From positions 59,473 through 123,472 of the forward strand of contig WRMC01000006.1 of NCBI GenBank assembly GCA_009777335.1: a stretch of 64,000 nt of DNA, in the 5' to 3' direction. The position numbers and the translations under genes are program-made. The DNA is from Treponema sp. GTDB taxonomy: Bacteria; Spirochaetota; Spirochaetia; Treponematales; Breznakiellaceae. The notes beneath the pieces are model-generated. The model had not been told where the DNA came from. It was given only the letters and a program-made list of their open reading frames with translations, and searched no databases. This document shows, piece after piece, positions 38,141 to 47,400 of the stretch. Each line of letters begins with the position of its first letter. Position 1 is the first letter of the stretch.

Positions 38141-39073
38141 TTAATTCCCCGGCGAATAGGCCATTCTGCCGTTTTGGCCTACAGCTACAAACCTGCCGCT
38201 GCCATAGGCGATATTCTGGATACTATTAGTACCAAATCCGCTAGCTCCGGGGGTACCTGGATTTGCGCCGGTTCCATCGCCGCCTGCTATGCCTGTCCAG
38301 CTTATGCCATCTGTAGAATACGCCATTCTGCCATTACCACCTACAGCAACAAACCTGCCGCCACCATAAGCGATGCCATTGATTTGATTTTGTCCAAATC
38401 CACTATCTCCGGGGTCAGTTGGTTCTGCGGTGGCTCCGGTGCCGCCTGCTATGCTTGTCCAGCTTGTGCCATCGGTCGAATACACCATTCTGCCTCCAGC
38501 GCCTACACCAACAAACTTGTTGCCGCCATAGGTGATTCCCAGGATTCGACCTAAACCAAAATCGCTAGTACCGTCTCCAGTACCTCCTGCTATGCCTGTC
38601 CAGCTTGTGCCATCTGCAGAATACGCAATTCTGCCACTTTCACCCACAGCAACAAACTTATTATCGCCATATGCGATTCCCCAGATTTCATTAGTACCAA
38701 ATTCACTATCACCGGGGTTAGCTGGTGCCGCGATGTTTTGAGAGCCGCCTGCTATGCCTGTCCAGCTTAGACCATCTGTAGAATACGCCATTCTGCCCTG
38801 ATAACCTACAGCAACATACCTGCCGCCGCCATAAGCGATTCCTTGGATTTGATTAGTACCAAATTCGCTGGCTCCGGGGGTGGGTGGATTTGGGCCGGTT
38901 CCAGTGCCGCCTGCTATGCCTGTCCAGGTAATGCCGAGGTTATTAGGCTCGCCATTATTATTGTCGTTGTTGTCACCTCCCGTAGGGCTAGAGCAGGCAG
39001 CCAAAGACAAGACTATTGCACTGATGAGGGTGATAAAGCCAAAAAACTTCAATTTTTTTAACACATTTTTCAT
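38141..39073 (-). CDS. lipoprotein with five beta-propeller-like repeats
   Basis: A 310-residue surface or periplasmic lipoprotein: signal peptide with lipobox LSLAAC (C27), then a Gly/Asn linker (GGDNNDNNNGEPNN). Five units of about 46-55 residues follow, each with the pattern SWTGIAGG, a variable Pro/Gly linker, FGTN-I-GIAYGGG+FVAVG, GRMAYSTDG. The DNA is also repetitive. Unit three has a shorter linker and the last unit stops after AYSPGN. The repeat resembles the Asp-box/sialidase-like or RCC1-like propeller units and suggests a binding role. It reads toward the hypothetical gene at 37445. Confidence 0.7.
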   Translation of the reverse strand: MKNVLKKLKFFGFITLISAIVLSLAACSSPTGGDNNDNNNGEPNNLGITWTGIAGGTGTGPNPPTPGASEFGTNQIQGIAYGGGRYVAVGYQGRMAYSTDGLSWTGIAGGSQNIAAPANPGDSEFGTNEIWGIAYGDNKFVAVGESGRIAYSADGTSWTGIAGGTGDGTSDFGLGRILGITYGGNKFVGVGAGGRMVYSTDGTSWTSIAGGTGATAEPTDPGDSGFGQNQINGIAYGGGRFVAVGGNGRMAYSTDGISWTGIAGGDGTGANPGTPGASGFGTNSIQNIAYGSGRFVAVGQNGRMAYSPGN

Positions 39074-39237
39074 AATAACTCCTTTTTACGCAGAAAATAG
39101 ACATTTTTTAAGGAAAATACCTGGCAGTATTTCATTATACAGGTAATAATCTGTGGGTGAGTGTACTTCACCAGTGGATAATTGTCAAGGGTATTGTAGT
39201 GAATAAAATTGAATTTATTAACTGGTGGTATATCGTA

Positions 39238-39618
39238 GTGAAGTCAAGTTTACGGCAAATTTTAGCTCTGAATATTAAGAAACGCAGATATATACTAGGC
39301 CTTTCACAGGCAAAACTGGCCGAAGCCGCTAACATTGCTACAGCTTATGTCGCCATGATTGAACTGGAAAAGAAATTCCCCTCTGTGGATGTCCTGGAAC
39401 GGATTGCCCATGCCTTACAAATAGACCCGCCAGAACTTTTTTCCAAAGCCTGTTATCCATCGGAAGCAGTTAAGGACCTTCACCGGTCTGTGTTAACCGG
39501 CATAGAACAGATTGTAAAAAACCATATCGAAGAATTTGAGGCAAAAGTAAACTCCGGCGATTTTGAAGCCCCACAGAATGAAAAAGATGCACAGACAAAC
39601 CAGAAATCTGGTAAATAA
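39238..39618 (+). CDS. XRE-family regulator
   Basis: The helix-turn-helix lies near the start: RQILALNIKKRRYILGLSQAKLAEAANIATAYVAMIE region, then the XRE-type VDVLERIAHALQIDPPELF. A C-terminal helical and polar tail follows. I use GTG 39238 (126 residues) since the tracked sequence before it (MSVLHQWIIVK) does not look conserved; GTG 39199 is another option. No good ribosome site decides between them. The gene is followed by the family B/C repeats. Confidence 0.7.
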   Translation: MKSSLRQILALNIKKRRYILGLSQAKLAEAANIATAYVAMIELEKKFPSVDVLERIAHALQIDPPELFSKACYPSEAVKDLHRSVLTGIEQIVKNHIEEFEAKVNSGDFEAPQNEKDAQTNQKSGK

Positions 39619-39688
39619 ATCGATACTGCTTCCGGAAGCTGACCTCATTATCCCTTCACTGCTGGTTAAATACATGCCTAATTTACTG

Positions 39689-39912
39689 AACACCCACCAA
39701 GTCCCCTCTCGCTGGTCAGCAAACAATCGCCAGAAGGGAACCTCACTCGTATACACTCGTTCGGTGGGGGTTCCTGTCGGCTCCAGCTGCAGCGAACTCC
39801 TTCATCTAAATAATAAATATATAGCTTATTTGTGCTGCAGAAATCGCCGCCAGGAATTTTTGCAGCACCAGCGTTGAAAGATACGCGTGGTTCGATAGAA
39901 GATGATCATCGA
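39689..39912. repeat. bipartite repeat shared with 62.26-62.47 kb
   Basis: Two blocks identical or nearly so to the region at 62264-62472: a 39-base block (39689-39727) and a 73-base block (39840-39912, two mismatches). The material between the blocks is different in the two places (112 bases here). The 73-base block contains a GTGGTTCGAT stem whose partner is kept by wobble pairing. Open frames that cross it are not kept at 62 kb. Confidence 0.7.
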
Positions 39913-39949
39913 AAATCACCTGCATGGTATAGTTTGACACCTTTGTCGT

Positions 39950-40180
39950 GCATCATTCAAAATTTATCTTCCCCCATCATACTTGTAGGATGGATTATGA
40001 TAGGCTCTTCTCGATCTGCCCGAGCATTGCTTGCTCAGCTGGAGCAAAAAATGCTCCTGGCGACGACATTGGCAGGAAAAAAATGCTATGTATAGTTGGT
40101 TAGGTATAAGGCTTTCCTGCCACAGGAGTCGCTAGGGGCATGTTTTTGTCCAGCGGTGAAGGGATAATGAGGTCTTCGAA
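39950..40180. repeat. hairpin-rich intergenic repeat module, second B/C copy
   Basis: Same order as at 37120-37380: the CATCATTCAAAATTT stretch, CTTCCCCCAT, GGCTCTTCTC, the perfect hairpin GGAGCA-AAAAA-TGCTCC (40041-40057) and the right arm CATGTTTTTGTCCAGCGGTG (40139-40158). It lies directly upstream of icd. No gene is visible in 39619-40230. Confidence 0.65.
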
Positions 40181-40230
40181 TTTAATGTATCAATCATTAT
40201 AATCCTGCTATACTACTCACAGGAGACATC

Positions 40231-41430
40231 ATGCCTAATAAAATAATAATGAAGACCCCCATCGCGGAGCTGGATGGGGATGAGATGACCCGGATCCTTT
40301 GGGGTCTTATTAAAGAGATGCTCATCCTTCCCCGGGTGGATCTAAAAACCGAGTACTTCGATCTGGGGATAGAGAACCGGGAAGCCACCGGGGATCAGGT
40401 GACCCACGATGCCGCCCAGGCCATAGCCCGGCTGGGGGTGGGGGTAAAGTGTGCTACCATCACCAGCAATACCGCCAGGCAGAGGGAGTACAAGCTGAGC
40501 AAGCTGCACCCCAGCCCCAATGCCACCATCAGGGCGGCCCTGGACGGGACGGTCTTTCGCCGGCCCATTAATGTGTCCCGGATAAGACCTACGGTCTCTA
40601 CCTGGAAGGAGCCCATAGTCATAGGCCGCCACGCCTACGGGGACATCTATAGGGGGGCCGAGATGATCATTCCCGGCCCGGGGACGGTGGAGCTGGTCTA
40701 TAGGGATCTTCAGGGCCGGGAAGAGCGGCGCATGGTCGCCGACATGAAGGAGCCGGGGATAGTCATGGGGATCCACAACCTGGATGATTCGATCCGGAAT
40801 TTTGCCCGGGCCTGCTTTCTTTATGCCCTGGATGAAAAGCTTCCCATCTGGTTTGCCGCCAAGGATACGATTTCCCAGACCTACGACGGCCGTTTTAAGG
40901 ATCTCTTCGAAGAGGTCTATCAGCAAGAGTTTAAAGAAAGATGCGACGAGGCGGGCCTCAGTTACTATTACACCCTCATCGATGATGCGGTGGCCCGGGT
41001 GATGAAGCACCAGGGGGGCTTCCTCTGGGCCTGCAAGAACTACGACGGGGACGTAATGAGCGACATGATCGCCAGCGCCGCCGGCAGCCTGGCCATGATG
41101 ACCAGTGTCCTCGTGTCCCCCCAGGGGGTCTTTGAGTACGAGGCGGCCCATGGGACGGTTCAACAGCACTACTACCGCTGGCAAAAGGGCGAAAAGACCA
41201 GCACCAACCCGGTGGCCCTCATCTTCGCCTGGACCGGGGCTCTGGCCAAGCGGGGCGAACTGGACGGGACCCCCGATCTTGTTGCCTTCGCCCGGACCCT
41301 AAGGGATGCTTCACTTTCTACCATAGAGGAGGGGAACATGACGGGGGATCTGGCGAACCTCTCGAATCCCCGGCCAGAGAAGGTTCTTAACTCCTGGGAA
41401 TTCCTCGAAAAGGTTAAAGAAAAGCTCTAG
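40231..41430 (+). CDS. icd: isocitrate dehydrogenase, NADP-dependent (eukaryotic-type)
   Basis: Oxidises isocitrate to 2-oxoglutarate, making NADPH and the precursor for glutamate. The 399-residue length and the segments AELDGDEMTRI, TITSNTARQREYKLSKLHPSPNATIR region, KNYDGDVMSDMIA and EAAHGTVQQHYYRWQKG place it in the homodimeric subfamily typical of eukaryotes and some bacteria. It is not the E. coli type. ACAGGAGACATC precedes the ATG. It stands alone, right after a repeat module, and overlaps the convergent gene by four bases. Confidence 0.93.
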   Translation: MPNKIIMKTPIAELDGDEMTRILWGLIKEMLILPRVDLKTEYFDLGIENREATGDQVTHDAAQAIARLGVGVKCATITSNTARQREYKLSKLHPSPNATIRAALDGTVFRRPINVSRIRPTVSTWKEPIVIGRHAYGDIYRGAEMIIPGPGTVELVYRDLQGREERRMVADMKEPGIVMGIHNLDDSIRNFARACFLYALDEKLPIWFAAKDTISQTYDGRFKDLFEEVYQQEFKERCDEAGLSYYYTLIDDAVARVMKHQGGFLWACKNYDGDVMSDMIASAAGSLAMMTSVLVSPQGVFEYEAAHGTVQQHYYRWQKGEKTSTNPVALIFAWTGALAKRGELDGTPDLVAFARTLRDASLSTIEEGNMTGDLANLSNPRPEKVLNSWEFLEKVKEKL

Positions 41431-42026
41431 GCTCCCAGAGCCTTATGTTTGGGCCGGCGATAGGGGGGCATAAAATAAAGCCTATCCATCTGCCATTCAA
41501 AGGAATAGCTCCGCCCCTTTCCCAGGGGGTGAATCCGAAGAAGGGTCAGGGCGGCGGTCCTAAAGGCGAAGACCGGGGTCTCTGGGCTGCCTGGGGGGGG
41601 ATTAGCTTCATCGGGGCACAGAATAGCCGCAGAGAGGAGGGGAGGGTACTCTAATAAAACGGGACTTCCGCAGATCTCCTTTATGCGAAGGTCCAGGTTT
41701 AAGGCTGGACCAAAGAGGGAGAGACCCTCCCAGGCGGGGGAGGGCAGCTTCAGGCCCAGGGGGCAGCGGACCAAGACCCCGCTCCCTATCCATCCTTCAT
41801 TCATTATGGTAGCTTCCCGGATCTTCTGTGCCAGGGCCTTCAAGTCCCCGGGCCCCAGGGCTTCACCCAGCTGGGCCAGGATGGCTCCGGGGGGAAGGGA
41901 GCGGGCCCCCAAGAGGGCCTGGGAAAAGAGGCTTCGTCTGTAATCCTCCAGGGCCTTGATTGTTTCTTCCTGGGGGACCAAAAAAAGAAAAAGGGCCCCA
42001 TCCGGCTTTATTCCAAGGCTACCCAA
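41427..42026 (-). CDS. conserved hypothetical protein
   Basis: A 199-residue protein that I cannot assign with confidence. The start MGSLGIKPDGALFLFLVPQEE and the end SYSFEWQMDRLYFMPPYR could fit a 2H phosphoesterase or RNA-ligase-like fold, but the paired H-x-T motifs are not visible. No signal peptide. It is divergent from the gene at 42089 and convergent with icd. Confidence 0.5.
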   Translation of the reverse strand: MGSLGIKPDGALFLFLVPQEETIKALEDYRRSLFSQALLGARSLPPGAILAQLGEALGPGDLKALAQKIREATIMNEGWIGSGVLVRCPLGLKLPSPAWEGLSLFGPALNLDLRIKEICGSPVLLEYPPLLSAAILCPDEANPPPGSPETPVFAFRTAALTLLRIHPLGKGRSYSFEWQMDRLYFMPPYRRPKHKALGA

Positions 42027-42088
42027 GGCGGCTTCTCCCTATTATAGTAGTAGTGTGTAATCCGATAATCATTTTATAAGGAAGGGCT

Positions 42089-42868
42089 ATGAAGTATAAG
42101 ACTAAGCTGCTGGTGGATCGCTTCGCATCAATTATTTCAAAGTGGCCCCAGGTGGAATGTATCTCCATCAACGAGGCGGCCCTGCCGGATACCCTGGATC
42201 CCTATTTTGCGGTCATCCTGGATGTGTTCTATAAAGATCAGATTCCCGGCCCCGAGGACAGGCAGAAATTATACGGCAACGACCTGGGGGCCTTCGAGAG
42301 TTCCGGCGGCGGCGCCAAGGATCGCTTCCTGGTGGGAGACATTCCCATCCGCCTGGAGTATAAGTCCATTGCCATGGTGGAAGAACTGGTCTCCATCGCC
42401 GACACCAAGCTCTATTCCCTCTGGCTTATAAAGGACTCGGGGACCTATGGCTTTTACCGTCTCTCCCAGGGGGAGATCATTTACTCCCAAAGTGACTGGA
42501 TCAAGGGCATCCGGGGGCGCTTAAAAAACCTGGGGGAAGAGTTCTGGTTCAACATGAGGAATGCCACTGAATCCAAGATGGAACACTTCCTCAGTGACCT
42601 GGGGGCGGCCTTTATGCAGGAGGATCAGTTCTTCTATTTGACCTCCGCGGCGGGCTTTATCAAGAGCGCCTGCCTCACCCTCTTTTGCATCAATAAGCAT
42701 TTTGAGCCCTCCCATCGGGCCTATTATTCCCAGGTTCTGGCCCTCAAGTCCCTGCCCAATGCCTTCCCGGCTTCGCTGGAAACCTTTTTATCCTCCGACC
42801 CGGAGATGACCATGGAGCGGAAGTTCCACCTGGCCCAGCTCATCGCCAAGGGAATCGTGGCCCTATGA
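42089..42868 (+). CDS. conserved protein, possibly nucleotidyltransferase-like
   Basis: A 259-residue cytosolic protein. The order of features (AALPDTLDPYFAVILDVFYKD, then VGDIPIRLEYKS, then a helical C-terminal half) is reminiscent of DUF4037 or nucleotidyltransferase-fold proteins, with D-x-D-like acidic residues, but this is only a suggestion. AAGGAAGGGC precedes the ATG. It overlaps the next gene by four bases (ATGA), so the pair is cotranslated. Confidence 0.5.
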   Translation: MKYKTKLLVDRFASIISKWPQVECISINEAALPDTLDPYFAVILDVFYKDQIPGPEDRQKLYGNDLGAFESSGGGAKDRFLVGDIPIRLEYKSIAMVEELVSIADTKLYSLWLIKDSGTYGFYRLSQGEIIYSQSDWIKGIRGRLKNLGEEFWFNMRNATESKMEHFLSDLGAAFMQEDQFFYLTSAAGFIKSACLTLFCINKHFEPSHRAYYSQVLALKSLPNAFPASLETFLSSDPEMTMERKFHLAQLIAKGIVAL

Positions 42869-43797
42869 GGTCCCTCTTTCTTGGCTTCATCCTGCTCCTC
42901 TTCCTCCTTCCCGGGGGGGAGCTTTTTACCCAAGACTATCCCCCCATCCTGGCCGACCCGGGGCAGATCCTCTCCTGGCCCCAAAGCAGCTGGCGGGACC
43001 GGCGCTTCGAGGTTTTTTCCTGGGACCGCTACCCGGAGATCCTCATCTTCGACACGGCGGATTTTGAGATCCAGGCGAAGCTCTTTAAGCGCCTGGCTTT
43101 TTTCGTGGAAAAGTCGGGCTTTAGGGGACGGCTGGCCCATGATCACGAGATCGCCCATCTCCACGGCTGGAACGCCCATAACTATAGGGCCGAGGATCTG
43201 GCGAATTTTTTCCAGACCGCCCGGCTGAACGATTTTCCCCTTTTGGAAGAAGAGTGGGAGCTGGAGTACATCCTCTACTCCGCGGGGGTCCTGCGCTGGG
43301 ACGCCCAGCGGGGCATTACCGCCGGCCGTGGGGCGGTCCTGTCCATCTCCCGGGAGGGGAGCCACCAGAGCTTAAGGCCCCGCTTCATGGCCCACGAGGT
43401 CTTCCACGGCCTCTTTTTCATAGACCAGGATTTTAGGAATTTTTCCCAGCGCCGCTGGGAGGCCCTGCCCGATTATGCCCGGACCTTCTTTCTGGGCTGG
43501 TTGAATTTAAGCGCCTACGATATCACCGACGAATACCTGGTGGTGAACGAGTTCATGGGCCATATCCTCCAGTTCCCCCCGGCCAATATTCCCTGGTACT
43601 TTGGGGAGCACCTGCCCAACCAGATGGCCGCCCCCACGGCAGGCTTAAGGTCCATCCTGCCGGCCCGGGAAACCCGCACCCTCGAGGGCCGCCCCTTTTG
43701 GCCCGACCTGGCCGAGACCTTCGCCCGGGAAGCCGATGCCTTTTCCCTCTATGTGACCCAGCGCTGGAACCTCCAGCCCGGACGGCCCTGGCGCTAA
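42865..43797 (+). CDS. secreted metallopeptidase-like protein
   Basis: A 310-residue protein with a signal peptide (MRSLFLGFILLLFLLPGGEL). A zinc-peptidase motif HEVFH is at residues 177-181 (MAHEVFHGLFF), and E229 (VVNEFMGHIL) 48 residues later could be the third ligand, as in gluzincins. The rest is aromatic and charged and matches no family I can name. It is translationally coupled to the unknown gene before it. Peptidase activity is inferred from the motif alone. Confidence 0.6.
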   Translation: MRSLFLGFILLLFLLPGGELFTQDYPPILADPGQILSWPQSSWRDRRFEVFSWDRYPEILIFDTADFEIQAKLFKRLAFFVEKSGFRGRLAHDHEIAHLHGWNAHNYRAEDLANFFQTARLNDFPLLEEEWELEYILYSAGVLRWDAQRGITAGRGAVLSISREGSHQSLRPRFMAHEVFHGLFFIDQDFRNFSQRRWEALPDYARTFFLGWLNLSAYDITDEYLVVNEFMGHILQFPPANIPWYFGEHLPNQMAAPTAGLRSILPARETRTLEGRPFWPDLAETFAREADAFSLYVTQRWNLQPGRPWR

Positions 43798-43840
43798 GCT
43801 CCCCCTAGTTTTGTTTTCTATAATAAGCTACATTCCTCTC

Positions 43841-44467
43841 ATGCACCCCATCTTTACAAACCTGTTGGAACGATACCCCGACCTCTCTTCCTGTGCCGAA
43901 GCAATCACCGGTGCGGCGGAGCTGCTTTTAAAGACCGCCCAGGAGGGGAGGAGCATCCTCATCTGCGGAAACGGGGGCAGTGCCGCCGACGCGGATCATA
44001 TCTGCGGGGAACTGGTAAAAAGCTTCTGCAAGAAGCGGCCCATAGACCCGGAGGTCGCGGCCGAATTAACCCGGCTGGATCCCGAGGGCGCCCAAATTGC
44101 CTCCCGGCTCCAGGGGGGGGTCAGGGCCCTCTCCCTGGCCCAGCATCCGGCCCTTACTACGGCCTTTGGGAACGACGTGGACCCCCACCTGGCCTTTGCC
44201 CAGCAGTGCCATGTCTACGGTCAGAGGGGGGACCTCTTCTGGGGGATCTCCACCTCGGGGAATGCGACAAACGTCTGCGCCGCCGCCCTGGTGGCCCGGG
44301 CCCAGGGACTCAGCGTTTTGGGGATGACGGGCCTTGGGGGGGGAAAGCTCAAGGGCCTCTCGGATGTCTGCATCAATGTGCCCCGTACAGAAACTTACGA
44401 GATTCAGGAGCTCCATCTTCCGGTCTACCATGCCCTCTGCCTTTTTATTGAAGACCGTATCTGGTAA
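43841..44467 (+). CDS. gmhA: sedoheptulose 7-phosphate isomerase-like (SIS domain)
   Basis: A cytosolic sugar phosphate isomerase. The signature GNGGSAADADHICGELV near residue 47 and WGISTSGNATNVCAAALVA near 133 are those of GmhA. I start it at ATG 43841 (MHPIFTNLLERYP), giving 208 residues. The track's TTG start lies on a TATAAT sequence (43819-43824), which is probably the -10 box. In GmhA organisms the product feeds heptose for envelope glycans; treponemes lack ordinary LPS, so the product may go to another glycan. Confidence 0.85.
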   Translation: MHPIFTNLLERYPDLSSCAEAITGAAELLLKTAQEGRSILICGNGGSAADADHICGELVKSFCKKRPIDPEVAAELTRLDPEGAQIASRLQGGVRALSLAQHPALTTAFGNDVDPHLAFAQQCHVYGQRGDLFWGISTSGNATNVCAAALVARAQGLSVLGMTGLGGGKLKGLSDVCINVPRTETYEIQELHLPVYHALCLFIEDRIW

Positions 44468-44488
44468 ACTAGGGCTTTGGAGGAACAG

Positions 44489-47400
44489 GTGTACAAGAGT
44501 GTAGATCCCAAGGTGAGCTTTCCCAAACTGGAAGAAGAGGTCCTGGCCTTCTGGGAAAAAAATCAGACCTTTAAAAAATCCATCGCCATGCGGGAGGGGA
44601 AGGAGGAGTTTGTCTTCTACGACGGCCCCCCCTTTGCCACGGGGCTGCCCCATTTTGGTCATTTTATCCCCAGCACCGTGAAGGACATCATCCCCCGCTA
44701 CCAGACCATGAGGGGGAAAAAGGTTGAACGCCGCTTTGGCTGGGACTGCCACGGCCTCCCCATCGAAAACCTCATCGAACAGGAACTCAACCTTAATTCC
44801 AAAACCGAAATTGAAGCCTACGGCATCGCCGAATTTAACGAGGCCTGCCGGGCCTCGGTGCTCCGCTACGTGGACGAATGGCGGCAGACCATCACCCGCC
44901 TGGGCCGCTGGGTGGACTTCGACAACGATTATAAGACCATGGAAAATGATTACATGGAGAGCATCTGGTGGGTGGTAAAGACCCTCTGGGAAAAGGATCT
45001 TATCTACGAGGGCTACTATGTGCTTCCCTACTGTCCCCGCTGCGCCACGGTTCTTTCTAACCACGAACTCAACCTGGGGGGCTATAAGGATGTCCACGAC
45101 CCCTCAATAACGGTCCGCTTTAAGGTGGCCGAAGGGGCCCTACTGGGAAACCAGGCCTGCCCCCCCTCCACCTACTTCCTGGCCTGGACCACCACCCCCT
45201 GGACCCTCCCCTCCAATTTGGGGCTGGCCCTGGGGCCCGATCTCGATTACGTCCTCTTACTGGACAAGAAGAGCCCCCAGGGGGAACACTACATCCTCTG
45301 CGAAAGCCTCATAGGAAGCTACTATAAAGATGAAAGTGACTATGAAATCCTCTGGAAGGCCCAGGGGAAGGATCTGGCCGGCATAGCCTACGAGCCCCTC
45401 TTCCCTTACTTTGCCCAGCACCGCAGTGAGGGGGCCTTTCGGACCTTTATGGGAGATTATGTCTCCACCGAGAACGGCACGGGGATAGTTCACATCGCTC
45501 CCGGCTTTGGGGAGGATGATGCCCGGGTTCTTAAGGGGACCGGGGTTCCGACCATCTGCCCCGTGGACAGCGAATGCCGCTTTACCGCCGAGGTAGGGGA
45601 CTTCCAGGGTCTCTTCGTCAAGGACGCAGACCGGGCCATCATGGATCACCTCAGGGCCCAGGGGAGCCTGGTAAAGCGGGACCAGATCCTCCACGCCTAT
45701 CCCCATTGCTGGCGATGCGAGAGCCCCCTGATCTACCGGGCGGTGAACTCCTGGTTTGTCCGGGTGGAGGAGATAAAGCAGGATCTGCTGGATGCCAACG
45801 ATCAGATCCACTGGGTGCCGGGCCACATCAAGACCGGCCGCTTTGGCAAGTGGCTCCAGGGGGCCCGGGACTGGGCCATCAGCCGGAACCGTTACTGGGG
45901 GAACCCTCTGCCCATCTGGGTCTGCCCGGACTGCGGAAAAAAGATCTGCATAGGCAGCCGGGATGAACTCAAGGAACTGTCGGGGGTCTACCCCCATGAC
46001 CTCCACAAGCACTTCGTGGACAAGATAACTATCCTCTGTGCCAAGACCGGGGGGAGCTGCGGGGGCACCATGGTCCGGATCGGCGAGGTCCTGGACTGCT
46101 GGTTCGAATCGGGGGCCATGACCTATGCCCAGAATCATTATCCCTTCGAGAACAAAGAATACTTCGAGGATCATTTTCCCGCCGATTTTATCAGCGAGAG
46201 CCTGGATCAGACCCGGGGTTGGTTCTACACCCTCATGGTCCTCTCCACGGCCCTCTTTAAAAAGCCGGCCTTTAAGAACTGCATAGTCAGCGGTATAGTC
46301 CTGGCCTCCGACGGCCGGAAGATGAGCAAAAGCTTAAAAAACTACACCGACCCGGTGGATGTGATAAACACCTATGGGGCCGATGCGGTCCGGCTCTTCC
46401 TGGTCCACTCGCCCCTCCTTAAGGCCGACGATCTTCGCTACAACGATGAGGGGGTGAAGGAAGTCTTAAAGAGCATCCTCCTTCCCCTCTGGAATGCCTA
46501 CAGTTTTTATGTCACCTACGCCAACATAGACGGCATAGAGCCCAAGGCTCCGGAGGACCCATCGAACCCCCTGGACCAGTGGATCCTCTCCCTGGCCGAG
46601 GCCCTGGTGGAACGCTGCAGTACCGCCCTGGACAGCTACGATCTGGCAAAAGCGGTGGACCCCATCGTGGAGTTCATCGACCTCCTCAATAACTGGTACA
46701 TCCGCCGGTCCCGCCGCCGCTTCTGGAAGGCCCTGGGGCCCGAGGGCAGCTCCGACCGGGACAAGGCCGAGGCCTACGACACCCTCTACGATGTGCTGAA
46801 GACCCTTATCATCGTGGCGGCCCCCTTCATGCCCTTCACCACCGAGGCCATCTGGGGAAACCTCCGCAGGGAGGACGAGAGCGAATCGGTCCATCTCTTG
46901 GATTATCCCCAGGTAAGGGCCCAGAGGCGAAACCAGGACCTGGAGTTCCGGATGGCCACGGTGCAGAAGGCGGTCTCCATGGGGCGGGCCCTCCGCTCCC
47001 AGTACAACGTCAAGGGCCGCCAGCCCCTGGAAAGTCTTAGCCTCGTGAGCCCCCAAGGGGAGGAGCGAAGGATCCTCACCGAGATGGAAGACATCATCCG
47101 GGAAGAACTGAACGTAAAGAAGGTCATCTTCCGGGAAAACGAAGAGGACCTGGTGGAGTATGAGGCCAAGGCCAACTTTAGGGTCCTGGGCAAGGAACTG
47201 GGAAAGAACATGAAGGAGGGGGCCGATAAAATCGCCGCCCTCAGCCAGGCTGAGATCAAGGAGATCCTCGCTGGAGCCAGCCTTTCAATTAACCTGGAGG
47301 GGGCTTCGGGGCCCCTGGAAATCACCCTGGAAAAGCTGGACATCCGGCGCATAGAGAAGGCAAACCTCAAGATCCTCAACGAGGGGACCCTGACGGTGGG

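Noticed and set aside
39563-40095. Open frames of 104 and 87 residues across the repeats before icd
   Set aside because: They run through repeat blocks that are not open in the same frame at 62 kb, and lack ribosome sites.
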